A stretch of 52,337 bases of DNA from JAHBNG01 sp039028975 (GCA_039028975.1 JBCCHB010000123.1:1-52337), one strand, 5' to 3'; positions 8,586 to 18,301 are shown, numbered from the stretch's first letter. Numbers and translations: made by a program. Notes: generated from the sequence alone by a model not told the origin.

Positions 8586-10079
8586 ATGACTAAGCAGAAG
8601 AATGACCATCCACAAAGAAAACACGCCATCGTCATTGGTGGCAGCATGGCCGGAATGTTTGCGGCTCGCGTATTAACAGACTACTATCAGCAAGTCACGA
8701 TTCTTGACCGAGATCAGTTCCCGGAAACGCCTGACCATCGTTCAGGGGTTCCCCAATCTCAACATGCCCATGCGCTGTTGGCAAAAGGGCAGCAGATTGT
8801 AGAAGGGCACTTCCCTGGCATTACAGCTGAACTGCTGGCTAAAGGTGGTGCGCCCGCAACGGGTGGGTCAATCGTCGTGATCACACCCTATGGCAAACTC
8901 GCAGGGAGCGAAACGGGCAATGCTAGTCAAGAGTCCGTGGATTCAAATCCCCTGGAGAATAGAAATAACGCAGACACAGGCGTCTTCGCCAGCCGAATCA
9001 TGTTGGAGTGGCAGATTCGAGAGCATCTGCGCAAGCACACAAATGTGAAAATTCTGTCAGGGGTAGAAGTCACTGAGCTGATTGCATCACCTGACAACAG
9101 CCAGGTTACCGGCGTGCGCTTGCGGCGTCGCGGTGCTGATAGCAGAAGCCGTCCCGAACAGCTAAACGCCGACTTAGTCGTAGACGCCAGTGGCCGTCGC
9201 TCCAAAGCTCCAGAGTGGCTCACTGACCTTGGCTATGGCGCACCGCCCGAAGAGACGATTAACTCCCAAATCGGCTACGCATCGCGGTTCTATCGCAAAC
9301 CGGCAAACTTTCCCGCTAGCTGGCAGGGACTGATTATCAACGCCCGCGTGCCGGATAACCCCCGTGCTGGCTTAATTCTGCCCATCGAAAATGACATGTG
9401 GCACGTCACAGTTGGTGGCTTTGCCGGTCACTACCCCCCCAGTGATGAGGAAGGATTTATGGCATGGGCCAAGGCATTACCCGACCCTAGCCTCTACGAG
9501 TCGTTGCTTGCAGCCGAGCCAGTAACCGAAATTCGGCAGTACCGAACGCCATCCAACCGGCTGCGCCACTTTGAACGCTTGCCCGCCATGCCTACCGGCT
9601 TCGTTGTCATGGGGGATGCCGTCTGTGCCTTCAATCCCATTTACGGTCAGGGCATGACCACCAGCGCAGTCGGTTCGCTTGTGCTGAAGGAAGCACTGGC
9701 AGCCGATGTACAACAGCCACAGCCTGATTTCGAGAAGCGTTTCCAGCAATCATTAGCCCAAGCTGTCGCTGATGCTTGGTTTATTGCCACCAGCGAAGAT
9801 CTGCGCTGGGCAGGTGTGGAGCTAAGTGGCGCAACGCCTAGTCGGCTACCCGCCCTGATGCGACCATACATGAATCAACTGCTCAAAGCCGCCCGCCACG
9901 ACGCCACAATTTCCGCGGCGTACTTCGAGATGATCAACATGGTGCGGCGTCCCCAGTCGCTCTTCCAGCCGGCTATCATGATTAGAGTTCTGCGCTCGGT
10001 CTTCCAAAGTCAGTCAGTGGAAACCGAAGAATATGCACTGACCCATCGCCAACGCTTGCAGTTGATGACGGCGCAGTAG
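8586..10079 (+). CDS. FAD-dependent monooxygenase/oxidoreductase
   Basis: The 497-residue product has an N-terminal Rossmann FAD motif (AIVIGGSMAGMFAARVL), an ERD-like acidic end (TILDRDQFPETP), an HxH segment (GVPQSQHAHALL), an internal motif DLVVDASGRRSKAPEWL and the second FAD motif GDAVCAFNPIYGQGMTT. This is the class A flavoprotein hydroxylase/geranylgeranyl-reductase-like fold. AGGAG lies 8 nt before the start. Lying 100 bp behind the efflux pump on the same strand, it may modify the same compound that the pump exports and TetR senses; that link is inference. Confidence 0.88.
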   Translation: MTKQKNDHPQRKHAIVIGGSMAGMFAARVLTDYYQQVTILDRDQFPETPDHRSGVPQSQHAHALLAKGQQIVEGHFPGITAELLAKGGAPATGGSIVVITPYGKLAGSETGNASQESVDSNPLENRNNADTGVFASRIMLEWQIREHLRKHTNVKILSGVEVTELIASPDNSQVTGVRLRRRGADSRSRPEQLNADLVVDASGRRSKAPEWLTDLGYGAPPEETINSQIGYASRFYRKPANFPASWQGLIINARVPDNPRAGLILPIENDMWHVTVGGFAGHYPPSDEEGFMAWAKALPDPSLYESLLAAEPVTEIRQYRTPSNRLRHFERLPAMPTGFVVMGDAVCAFNPIYGQGMTTSAVGSLVLKEALAADVQQPQPDFEKRFQQSLAQAVADAWFIATSEDLRWAGVELSGATPSRLPALMRPYMNQLLKAARHDATISAAYFEMINMVRRPQSLFQPAIMIRVLRSVFQSQSVETEEYALTHRQRLQLMTAQ

Positions 10080-10167
10080 TCCTTGTGAAATAGCTTGTCT
10101 GTGAAGACACCTTCTATACATATTGTGCCTTAGTGCAAGATCTTCTTGTCTATCGTACGAGAAGGTT

Positions 10168-13100
10168 CTAATCGCACCGGGGCGCATTGCTGACCCAGTA
10201 GTCCCCACCAGCAAAGGTTCCCCTTCGTCCCGACACAAGCGGTGGACGGTATATACTCCCTGCCACAAGGTTGTCGCAATAAGCTTTGCTTGCCTCCGCG
10301 AATGTGGCGAAAGGACCAAAGACCTGGGTTAAGCTTGTGACTTCGGATACTTTTTCTTCACAGTTGATGCCCCAACCGATCAGTCCGCACGTTGCTCGGT
10401 TTTCAATCTCTGAGCGTTGCCCTACAAGAACGGCTTCTTTTTCGGTTGCAATGAAGACGGCGTAGGGTTCAGCCTCCCCAACCGCGGCCGAGTCGTTGGC
10501 ATCGGTGGTCGAACTGTCAGCTGCGGTTGTGAAGATGCGCTGCAGTGCCGGTCCACATTGACCGCTGCGGTATAGCTCCGCCACGGCATCCAGGTCTACT
10601 TGAAAGCCGGTCCATTTTTCGAGGGTGGCAAGATCGGGCACCTTGGCAAACGAGTTGCTGGATCCAGCGACAGACCACTGTTGGATAGTTTGCCATTTGG
10701 CTTGTAGCTGATCATCAGTTAGGCTTCCGGCCCGCGCCTGTTCTTCTAGCTTGGCAAGCGCGTTCAGCCAGTTGAGTGACGTCTCCATGTATTCAGCGTT
10801 TCGTTCGGCTCGCGCGGTGTAGGAAGTGGAAAAAAGATACGGCGTCCACCGATCCCAATTATTGACCTCGAGGGCATGGGTAAGCTCGTGCCAGAGTGTC
10901 TTAGCATAATTTTCGCGTTCAGCGGCGGATAGCTCTTCTGGCGGTTTGAGTAGGGTCAAAACTTTACCGTCGGCGCTCATCTTGCCCTGTACGTCGCCTG
11001 CATTTCTGTCATAGACTACTTTAATCGTGTCGAGCAGGCCGCGGTAGCGTTGGGGATCACCCAGGCTGACTTCTGAGGCGAAACAGACGTTTGCCTGTTG
11101 ATAACGACCGATGTACGCGCTAATCATATTCTTTAATTCAGCAATTTGTTGTGCATAGAGGTCTGCATTTTCCTCACGTTGCGTGGCATCCAAACGTTGG
11201 TCAAGGTCACCGGGGATGTTATCGGCCATGAGGGCAACGGGGGCCAACGCGCTGAAGTGGTCTACCTGCACAGTGATGGTCCCTGCATCGAGATCAACGA
11301 CGACGTCTGTCTCGCCGAGAATCTCCCAAGTCCACACGCCCTCTTCAGTGCTGCCCAATAGAACCCAGAAACCCAAAGCGCCAGCAGCAACGACACTTGT
11401 ATCGACAGGCACTTCAATAACTAACGATGTATCAAAGGTTAGACTGCTGGGCTGCAAGTGGAGCACAGGACCAACTGGCACGACCTCACCCGTTGCCACG
11501 ATTGCGCCCAAATCAGCATCGTGTAGGGAAGTGGGTAGATCGTCGGAAAAGTTGGTGATGAGTCCCACATCGAGGTTACCGGCATCGGCGGGCCATGTAT
11601 TTGCGGGCACATCAATGGTGATGGTACCTGCGTCTCCTGCATCGACCGTAATGGTCTGGTATTCATCGACGGAAATTGTTGATGAAGTCAATGGCTCGAC
11701 GGTGAAGTCCGGCTCAGCACTCGTTGCATCATTAGAGAGAGCGGGCGACACGTCAGCAGGATCGATGGGCGACATGCTAAAGCGCAGCAGGTATGGATCG
11801 ATGGCCCGCGCGCTGCTCCCATTGTCCCGCACTTCGAGGAAGTACATACCCGGTTCTTCGATGGGGAACGAGGCGGCAACATCTCCACCGGCACTCAGCG
11901 GGCGCACCCAACTGGAGATGGATCGTTGGTCACTATTCCACAGGCGAAACTGAATCGTCAGATCGGGTGCAGCGTTGGTGACGAGGACGTGAAGATCGCC
12001 CGCTTCATCAATCTGAATCTGGCACCAATCGATGTCGCCTGCGGGCAAGATGTTGGCCGGAATCGTCTCATCCAAGTCAACGGGCGTGGCGGTCTCAACG
12101 CTATTGTTTGGTTCGCCTTGATCTGCCGCTGCACGGAACTGGGTGGATAACAGGAATGCATCGATGTTGCGCTGGCTGTTATCACCTGCGACTACCTCGA
12201 TAAAGTAGGTGCCTGGCGCAGGCAGATCAACCAAGGCGTTGGTATCCCCGCCTGCCGCTAGCGGATTAAACCAGCTTGAGAGGGTGCTCTTCTCGGCATT
12301 CCAGACGCGTAGCGAGATGGCCAAATCTGCAGGCACCTGGGTGGCGGCTATCTGAAGCTCACCCTGATGGTCGGCATCGATTCTAAACCAGTCCTGATCG
12401 CCCGAGGGCAGGATATTGACGGGCGTGCTGCTGTTCAGTGCCAAGGGAGCGGCCTGACCAAAATAGTTGTTCGGTTCGTGGTTGTCGGGAGCAGGCGTAA
12501 AGGTGACCTGCATGGTGAAGGGGTCAACACTGCGCTGGCTGCTATCGTTGCCCACCACCTCCAGAAAGTAGGTGCCAGGCCCAGGCAGATCGATGATGGC
12601 ACGTGTCTCGCCACCTGCGGTGAGGGGGGCAAACCAGCTTGAGATGGTGCTCTTATCTGCGTTCCACGCGCGCACGTTAACGGCCAGCGTGTCGGCCACA
12701 TCGGTGATGGCTAGCTTCAACTCGCCGTGGTGGTCCACGGTAAAGCGATACCAGTCTTGATCGCCTTTGGGTAGCAGCGTCACCTGAGTCGGCTGGCCAA
12801 AGGTGAGGGGTGCAGCCGCGCCAAAGCTGTTGTTCGGTTCGCCCTCGTCGTTGCTCTGCGTAAAGTTCGTCTCTATTGTGTAGGGCTTGACGGAGCGCTG
12901 CTCACGATTATCGGCCACGATTTCCAGGTAGTAGCGGCCAGGGGAAGGCAGGTCCACAGTAGCGAGCGTGTCGCCGCCCTGGGCTAGCGGTGAAAACCAA
13001 CTGGTTACCGTGCTTTTGTTGCCATCCCAAATTCGTACGCTCAGGGCCAATGCCTCGTCCACATTGGTGATGGCAATCTGCAACTCACCATGATGATCAA

Positions 13101-14388
13101 CGTGAAAGTAGTGCCAGTCTGCGTCCCCCGCGGGAAGAATTGTAGCTGCCAGGGGTTCACCCAGCTTCAGTGGTGCTGCGCTGCCGAAAGAGTTGTTCGG
13201 CTCACTCGCATCGACGCTGGGCGTGAAGACGGTGTCGATACGGATGGGGTGCAGGGACATCTGATCGCTCCCATCGGCCACGATTTCCAGAAAGTAGGTG
13301 CCGGGCGCAGGCAGGTCGATCACAGCCTCGGTATCGCCGCCGGGAGCCAGGGGTGTGTACCAACTGGTGACGGTACTTTTGTTGGCATTCCATACCCGCA
13401 CGTCGGCAGCCAACTCTGCAGCCACCTCAGAGATGGTCAGTAATACCTCGCCATGCTGGTCAACAGAGAAGGTGAACCAGTCAGCATCGCGCGCCACATC
13501 CAGCGTGCTGTAGAGCGGGCAACCTAATGAGAGAGAATTCGCCGTGCCGAATGAGTTATTTGGCTCTTGCTCTTGGCTGCATGCGTTACTAGGCGTTTGA
13601 GATGAGCCGTTGGTCGCAGTATCGCCTGTATCATTATCGACTGCATCGCTATCGTCCGCTCCGTCGTCTACTGAAGCGGAAGCCTCTGACGTCGCGGCTT
13701 CGTCGGCGTCAGATGAGCCAGCGTCAGACATACTAGCGTTAGATGAATTAGTATCATCCGCAGCGACACCTTCGGGTACTTCAATAATTTCTCCATTTGA
13801 AGGACAGACATCGCCCGCCGCAAGATTAACCAGGAAGACATAGGGCGGTGCATCCGTATTCCAGATCAGGGTATCGCCGACCTGGGCTGTTGCGTTATGG
13901 CTATCGACTGTGCTTGGCGTTGTGACCATAAAGGTTAAGTTGATATCTGCCCCAGTACTATCTGCCTCGCCGCCCTCTGATGAGCCAAAAAGATCGTCGC
14001 TGCCTGTCGGCATGATCATGGCCAGATAGAGCTGCCCCGCCTCTTGCGCCATACATCGCACGTCGAATGCAGGTTCACCATCCTCATCTTCCGTGAGCAG
14101 TAGCGCTTGTAGGGTTGCCAGCGATTCGACTGGAATCCCAATCATGCACCAGAGTTCATTGCCGCGTATCTCCACGTCCACAGTCGTGCCTGGGGGTAGC
14201 TCGCTGAGTTCCAGTTCTTCGCAGCCCACGTCGGCGGCGTCAGCTAGTGGGTATCCAGCGCCCATCACGAACTGGCCGGTACCGTCATCGGTAAGCTGTA
14301 AGTGCATTTCAATGTCGATTGGGATACAGGCCACACTAAGCAGGGATAACAAAATAAGCACAGGGAGCGTTTTGAGAAAGGTAGGCAT
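10168..14388 (-). CDS. Large lipoprotein: five PPC-like repeats plus HELTH metallopeptidase-like domain
   Basis: This 1406-residue protein has a lipoprotein signal (residues 1-21, LLSVAC lipobox). AGGAG 8 nt before 14388 fixes the start. Residues 22-260 form an N-terminal beta domain and an Asp/Ser/Ala-rich linker. Five pre-peptidase C-terminal-like repeats of about 121 residues follow, each opening with EPNN(S/Y) near residues 275, 395, 517, 639 and 758. Then comes a ZU5-like beta region (about 905-1060) and a helical domain with LWHELTHALEVNNW near residue 1168, a zincin HExxH site. A Cys-containing C-terminal domain ends it. The likely role is a surface-anchored protease or adhesin. The preceding hydrolase gene ends 14 bp before this start, implying co-transcription. 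Confidence 0.85.
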   Translation of the reverse strand: MPTFLKTLPVLILLSLLSVACIPIDIEMHLQLTDDGTGQFVMGAGYPLADAADVGCEELELSELPPGTTVDVEIRGNELWCMIGIPVESLATLQALLLTEDEDGEPAFDVRCMAQEAGQLYLAMIMPTGSDDLFGSSEGGEADSTGADINLTFMVTTPSTVDSHNATAQVGDTLIWNTDAPPYVFLVNLAAGDVCPSNGEIIEVPEGVAADDTNSSNASMSDAGSSDADEAATSEASASVDDGADDSDAVDNDTGDTATNGSSQTPSNACSQEQEPNNSFGTANSLSLGCPLYSTLDVARDADWFTFSVDQHGEVLLTISEVAAELAADVRVWNANKSTVTSWYTPLAPGGDTEAVIDLPAPGTYFLEIVADGSDQMSLHPIRIDTVFTPSVDASEPNNSFGSAAPLKLGEPLAATILPAGDADWHYFHVDHHGELQIAITNVDEALALSVRIWDGNKSTVTSWFSPLAQGGDTLATVDLPSPGRYYLEIVADNREQRSVKPYTIETNFTQSNDEGEPNNSFGAAAPLTFGQPTQVTLLPKGDQDWYRFTVDHHGELKLAITDVADTLAVNVRAWNADKSTISSWFAPLTAGGETRAIIDLPGPGTYFLEVVGNDSSQRSVDPFTMQVTFTPAPDNHEPNNYFGQAAPLALNSSTPVNILPSGDQDWFRIDADHQGELQIAATQVPADLAISLRVWNAEKSTLSSWFNPLAAGGDTNALVDLPAPGTYFIEVVAGDNSQRNIDAFLLSTQFRAAADQGEPNNSVETATPVDLDETIPANILPAGDIDWCQIQIDEAGDLHVLVTNAAPDLTIQFRLWNSDQRSISSWVRPLSAGGDVAASFPIEEPGMYFLEVRDNGSSARAIDPYLLRFSMSPIDPADVSPALSNDATSAEPDFTVEPLTSSTISVDEYQTITVDAGDAGTITIDVPANTWPADAGNLDVGLITNFSDDLPTSLHDADLGAIVATGEVVPVGPVLHLQPSSLTFDTSLVIEVPVDTSVVAAGALGFWVLLGSTEEGVWTWEILGETDVVVDLDAGTITVQVDHFSALAPVALMADNIPGDLDQRLDATQREENADLYAQQIAELKNMISAYIGRYQQANVCFASEVSLGDPQRYRGLLDTIKVVYDRNAGDVQGKMSADGKVLTLLKPPEELSAAERENYAKTLWHELTHALEVNNWDRWTPYLFSTSYTARAERNAEYMETSLNWLNALAKLEEQARAGSLTDDQLQAKWQTIQQWSVAGSSNSFAKVPDLATLEKWTGFQVDLDAVAELYRSGQCGPALQRIFTTAADSSTTDANDSAAVGEAEPYAVFIATEKEAVLVGQRSEIENRATCGLIGWGINCEEKVSEVTSLTQVFGPFATFAEASKAYCDNLVAGSIYRPPLVSGRRGTFAGGDYWVSNAPRCD

Positions 14389-14402
14389 ATGCAAACTCCT
14401 AA

Positions 14403-15290
14403 TTATATCTTTTGCCTCTGGAAGGACCATGAATGATTCGAACTTTCTACCCACTCCAATACATCCTGCCAAAGGCTTTTCGCTTCGGGGCGAAAGAAGC
14501 CAAAGTGGCCGATACGTTTCAGACCGACTTCCGCAGGAACAACGTGCCTTCTTTCAAGAGATGCATTTACGTAGGCATTCATCATAAAGTCGACGGAGCG
14601 CTTGGTTCCCCAATCATCATCGCTGAAGCTGTATGCCAAGAGAGGCGCGTGGAATTCGTCGTAGCGCTTGTGTTCGGTTAGTGTGGGATCACCCAACAGA
14701 TATTCTGGCGAACGACACCAACGCGCCCATTCGATGGCTACCCCTTTAGGCAAATCTTCGGCTTTGGCAAAGCGGCTCCACGGGAAGTAACCGAGCAGTC
14801 TGCTTACCATGGGAAAGAGGAGATGCATGGCATACCAGACCCGATAGCGCTCCGCTCCACCTTGAATCGCCCAGTACCCACTTTGAGCCGAAAAGGTAAC
14901 CATTGCGTCAATAATTGATGCATCGGGGAGCAGCCCGACGCCCTGTCCACCAAAACTGTGGCCGACGTGAATCAGTCTTTCCCCATGATCACCTATACCA
15001 TAATTTTGAACCAGCCAATCAAGAACACCCGCCATATCGAGCAGCGCCCAGTCGCGCATTCGTGCTTCAAATCCTCGTAGAGACGGCGGGCGCGAATCTC
15101 CGATGCCGCGGTAATCATACGTCACAACCCGATAGCCAGAGTGGCATAAGAATTCAGAAAAGTTATGGTAAAAGTGGCGCAATACGGCTGTTGCGGAACT
15201 GATCAGAACGACTGCTCGTGCATTCGCTTTTGGCTCATATAGCGTTCCGGCCAGCTCAAAGCCATCCTTTGCGGGAATTTTGATTTTCAT
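14403..15290 (-). CDS. Alpha/beta hydrolase
   Basis: The 295-residue product shows the alpha/beta-hydrolase nucleophile elbow GHSFGG (Ser112), strand-loop YDYRGIGDS, an acidic cluster SFSDDDWGT (about residues 222-228) and the C-terminal catalytic His in IGHFGFF (His262). It resembles the serine aminopeptidase S33/lysophospholipase-like group. No signal peptide, so probably cytoplasmic. The start at 15290 lacks a clear Shine-Dalgarno. It directly precedes the large lipoprotein gene (14-bp gap). Confidence 0.88.
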   Translation of the reverse strand: MKIKIPAKDGFELAGTLYEPKANARAVVLISSATAVLRHFYHNFSEFLCHSGYRVVTYDYRGIGDSRPPSLRGFEARMRDWALLDMAGVLDWLVQNYGIGDHGERLIHVGHSFGGQGVGLLPDASIIDAMVTFSAQSGYWAIQGGAERYRVWYAMHLLFPMVSRLLGYFPWSRFAKAEDLPKGVAIEWARWCRSPEYLLGDPTLTEHKRYDEFHAPLLAYSFSDDDWGTKRSVDFMMNAYVNASLERRHVVPAEVGLKRIGHFGFFRPEAKSLWQDVLEWVESSNHSWSFQRQKI

Positions 15291-15510
15291 TGTTTGTATG
15301 TTGTCGGCTAAAGAATCTTCGTTTGGGAATCAAGCTCAGATAAACCCCAAAACTTCGGGGCTGTCATCTCGCGCCCAGAGGGCCATCCGCCTGAGAGCTC
15401 TTCCATTAGGCTTATTAAATTCTCGATCCTTATTCAAGCGATATTCATCGTTTGATCCCATGAGAATCCTGTGTAACAGCACAAATTTTAACAGTACGTA
15501 AAGCGCATGA

Positions 15511-16836
15511 CTAATCCGCCCCCGCCGATACGGTCGGAACAAAATCTGGCGTCAAATCTTCTAACATGCGTAGTCTAGGTGCAAGGTACGAAACCACGGC
15601 CAGCACCCCAAGAAGTAGCCCTACTAGAATGAACATCAAAGCCATCCCACGGCCCGGCCCTGTACCAATGAATTGACCGACGTTACCAACCAAAGAACCA
15701 CGATCCATGAACAACGGTTCAAAAAATCGTTCTGCCATTGGGCCTGCAGCCAATACCCCTAATGAGCGAGCACCTACACCCAATGCGGTGCGGAGGGAAA
15801 CCACCCGCCCCAGCACGTCGGGGGCAGCCTTTAGTTGCCAGATCACCCGATTAAGACCAAGCACGAATACGAAGGTAATACCAATCAAAAGATACCCCAG
15901 GGAAATCGTCGTGACGCTCTCCCACAAGCCAACAAGTACAAACGCTACGCTAGCCAAGCCCATCGAGGCCAACAGTCCATGCATACGACGCTTGGGGCCA
16001 CCCCATATAGTCAGCAAGAATCCTCCTAATAAGGCGCCGATTCCAAAGGCGGCGTGAGCAAATCCTACGGCAATTTCGTTGGCGAAGCTCAAAACGATAG
16101 GCGCAGAGAGTGCATAACCGACCCCTGGCATTAACAACATGGCTAGCGTCACAATACTCATTAGGTAGAGAAACGTCGGGCGCCTCCACACATAACGGAT
16201 GCCAAAGAGAAACTCCTGCCAGAATGATTCTTGAGGAGATTGAGCTTGGGGCCTAGGTGGCTGGGGAATCACCGATAGCGCGAGGGCAGTGATGCTTGCG
16301 GCAAACGTGACAAAATCGACCAGGAAAATGGCGCCGAGCCCTACGGTGCCAACAAGTAGACCTCCTAACACAGGACCTAGAATCAGCTGGACCGAATTTG
16401 ACATCTGCATCAAACCAGACGCTTGCCCTAACCGCTCTTGTTTCACGAGTAAGGGAACGCTAGCTTCTAGCGCAGGACCGCTAAAGGAGCTAGCAACGCC
16501 GTTGACGGCTACGGCCACATATAGGTGCCACAGGGCCAGGGCATCGGCGAAGTATAATAGCGCCACTACAAGTGTGCTCAGGCTGGCAATCGCATCACTA
16601 GAAATGAGTACCCAGCGACGATTCCAGCGATCCACAAAGGGGCCCGCAAACAGCGAGCCTAGCCCCAATGGCAGAATCGAAAAGAAGAGTAAGATGCTGT
16701 AGGCAACTGTGTCGCCAGTCTGGTTCAGAACCCAAATGCTTAAACCAAAGCGTGTCATGCTGGAACCAACGGTCGAAACGATCTGACCAGCCATGATGGC
16801 GTAAAACGCCTGCATTTTTGTAAAAAAAGAAGTCAT
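15511..16836 (-). CDS. MFS exporter (MFS_3/EntS-Mef-like)
   Basis: This is a 441-residue, 12-TM transporter. The start MQAFYAIMAGQIVSTVGSSM, the SIWVLNQTGDTVAYSILLF segment and FAGPFVDRWNRRWVLISSD (motif A) are typical of the MFS_3 group that includes enterobactin exporter EntS and macrolide efflux pumps. Substrate unknown. A weak GGGTAA lies upstream of the ATG. It is followed 220 bp later on the same strand by the hydrolase, with a small CCCC/GGGG hairpin between. Confidence 0.88.
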   Translation of the reverse strand: MTSFFTKMQAFYAIMAGQIVSTVGSSMTRFGLSIWVLNQTGDTVAYSILLFFSILPLGLGSLFAGPFVDRWNRRWVLISSDAIASLSTLVVALLYFADALALWHLYVAVAVNGVASSFSGPALEASVPLLVKQERLGQASGLMQMSNSVQLILGPVLGGLLVGTVGLGAIFLVDFVTFAASITALALSVIPQPPRPQAQSPQESFWQEFLFGIRYVWRRPTFLYLMSIVTLAMLLMPGVGYALSAPIVLSFANEIAVGFAHAAFGIGALLGGFLLTIWGGPKRRMHGLLASMGLASVAFVLVGLWESVTTISLGYLLIGITFVFVLGLNRVIWQLKAAPDVLGRVVSLRTALGVGARSLGVLAAGPMAERFFEPLFMDRGSLVGNVGQFIGTGPGRGMALMFILVGLLLGVLAVVSYLAPRLRMLEDLTPDFVPTVSAGAD

Positions 16837-16898
16837 TGATGCTTACCCTTATCTGTTCCAACGGATAGTTGCTAAAGCATTCGATGCTGTGCAGCTAA

Positions 16899-17010
16899 TA
16901 GACAACGCAAATAAACATTGAACAATGGAGGATTGAGCACGCCCCGTGCAGCTCGAACGGCACGGGGCGTGCCTACTGGACCATTGTCTAACTTCTAATT
17001 GCGTTGTCTA
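16899..17010. mobile_element. 112-bp MITE-like hairpin with TA ends
   Basis: Nested inverted arms: TAGACAACGCAA (16899-16910) with TTGCGTTGTCTA (16999-17010); CAATGG (16923-16928) with CCATTG (16981-16986); and GCACGCCCCGTGC (16937-16949) with GCACGGGGCGTGC (16960-16972). The outermost TA on both ends could be the TA target duplication of an IS630/Tc1-type element. No coding capacity. It lies between the MFS exporter and the serine hydrolase. Confidence 0.75.
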
Positions 17011-17063
17011 TAAGGTCGCCATGTAGTGCAGCGTGCTGACCTTATCGATGATTGATACAGTTG

Positions 17064-18155
17064 TCATGTCGTTTTCCTTTGCATGTTCGTGATTGCTGGC
17101 ATGAGAAATTCTTCGAAGACTTTCCCGATGTCGTAAGAAGTATACGGTGACGCGGTAATCACCACGACCATGTCTCGCTTGGGCATGACAGCGATGATCT
17201 GGCCACCGTGTCCTAGTGCAAATGCACCTTCCCCTCCGGGAGCGAGTACCCAGTTGGAATAGCCGCTGTGCGATAACTCGATGTGAGGTCGCAATGCATC
17301 TTGAGCAAAACCGCTGGGCAGCAACTGCTGATCATCCCAACAGCCACCCTGCAGGTATAGAAAGCCAAATTTAGCCATCTCGTGCGTTGTCAATTGAAGA
17401 CCAAACGCACCGCTGGGCGTGCCGTTCTGGTCCTGTACCCACAGGGCGGTTGATGACTCATCCCAAATGCCAAAGGGGTGACGTTCGTCAATCAGGCTGG
17501 CATCTTTAGTCCAAGGATAGGGCTGGCCTGCTTCATCACGCCAAATGCCAAGCGGTTCGAACAGGTGAGTATCGGCAATCTCGGCAAGTGATGTATCGGT
17601 AACGTACTGCAGAATCAGCCCAAGCAGATGCATACTGAGATCATCATACCGGTAGCTTTTGCCCGGCGCATCGACCATAACTCTATCCAACATCAGTTCG
17701 ATAGAAGCGGTGCGATCGAGAAACTCCTCAATCTCGTTATCTTCTCCAGACTTGGTTGACGTATCGTAGCCGCTAGTCATGGTCATTAAGTGAATGAGGG
17801 TAATCTTTTGCTTGCGCGGATCCAGATTTGCAGGCTGATATTCGGGAAAGTATTGAAGCAATGGCTGCTGCAAATCGGGCAGGAACCCTTTGTGCAAAGC
17901 AATACCCACCAGCGTGTTGATGACGCTCTTGGTACATGAGTTAATATTGTGATAGCGTCGTTCGTGATAGCCCTGGTAATATCTCTCAAAACAGAGCTTC
18001 CCATTGCGAACAATGGCAATGCTGTGAATGGCTTCACCAGATTCGGCAAAAGCATCTAGCTGGTCAAGGTATGTAGGGTTCAAGTCAACCTCTTCGGGTG
18101 AAGCTGTGTGCCATTGGGTTGCGGGCCAGTGAATTTTGGTTTGTAGGTTGTTCAT
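17064..18155 (-). CDS. Serine hydrolase, class C beta-lactamase fold
   Basis: The 363-residue product has the SxxK nucleophile motif SCTK (Ser73/Lys76) in NINSCTKSVINTLVG, a second motif position occupied by Y170-D-D instead of the usual YxN, and a C-terminal GHGGQ in place of KTG/HxG, as in esterase-type and D-aminopeptidase-type relatives. No signal peptide, so a cytoplasmic esterase/peptidase is more likely than a true beta-lactamase. A GTGAC-N6-GTCAC operator 28 bp upstream matches that of the ArsR-SRPBCC gene, tying it to that regulator. Confidence 0.86.
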   Translation of the reverse strand: MNNLQTKIHWPATQWHTASPEEVDLNPTYLDQLDAFAESGEAIHSIAIVRNGKLCFERYYQGYHERRYHNINSCTKSVINTLVGIALHKGFLPDLQQPLLQYFPEYQPANLDPRKQKITLIHLMTMTSGYDTSTKSGEDNEIEEFLDRTASIELMLDRVMVDAPGKSYRYDDLSMHLLGLILQYVTDTSLAEIADTHLFEPLGIWRDEAGQPYPWTKDASLIDERHPFGIWDESSTALWVQDQNGTPSGAFGLQLTTHEMAKFGFLYLQGGCWDDQQLLPSGFAQDALRPHIELSHSGYSNWVLAPGGEGAFALGHGGQIIAVMPKRDMVVVITASPYTSYDIGKVFEEFLMPAITNMQRKTT

Positions 18156-18173
18156 CGTTTGCCTCTCAACACG

Positions 18174-18198
18174 TGATGATAAGTGACTTATTGGTCAC
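18174..18198 (-). promoter_or_regulatory. ArsR-type operator and -10 of the serine hydrolase gene
   Basis: The palindrome GTGACTTATTGGTCAC (18183-18198) is followed on the minus strand after one base by TATCAT (18181-18176), a near-consensus -10. The same 16-bp operator with one substitution sits one base from the TATAAT of the ArsR-SRPBCC gene. Confidence 0.75.
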
Positions 18199-18275
18199 GT
18201 ATTCAGTAAAAAAATTATCTTCTTGCAGAGTGAATGTCACTTACCGTCATCTTTAGAGCGATGGCCTTATTTCTG

Positions 18276-18290
18276 AGGTGACAGTCACCT
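18276..18290. promoter_or_regulatory. Second GTGAC/GTCAC palindrome
   Basis: AGGTGACAGTCACCT is a perfect 15-bp palindrome carrying the same GTGAC/GTCAC half-sites in closer spacing. It lies 78 bp beyond the primary operator and may be an auxiliary site. Confidence 0.5.
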
Positions 18291-18301
18291 AATTCCTCTT
18301 C

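Noticed and set aside
11183..11953. Plus-strand open frame of 256 codons inside the large lipoprotein gene
   Set aside because: It is antisense to a well-supported repeat protein, has low-complexity Ser/Thr/Pro composition and no ribosome binding site; the lipoprotein's repeats create the long open frame.
17064..18155. Antibiotic-resistance beta-lactamase call for the serine hydrolase
   Set aside because: No export signal, YDD instead of YxN and GHGGQ instead of KTG; esterase or peptidase-like activity fits better.
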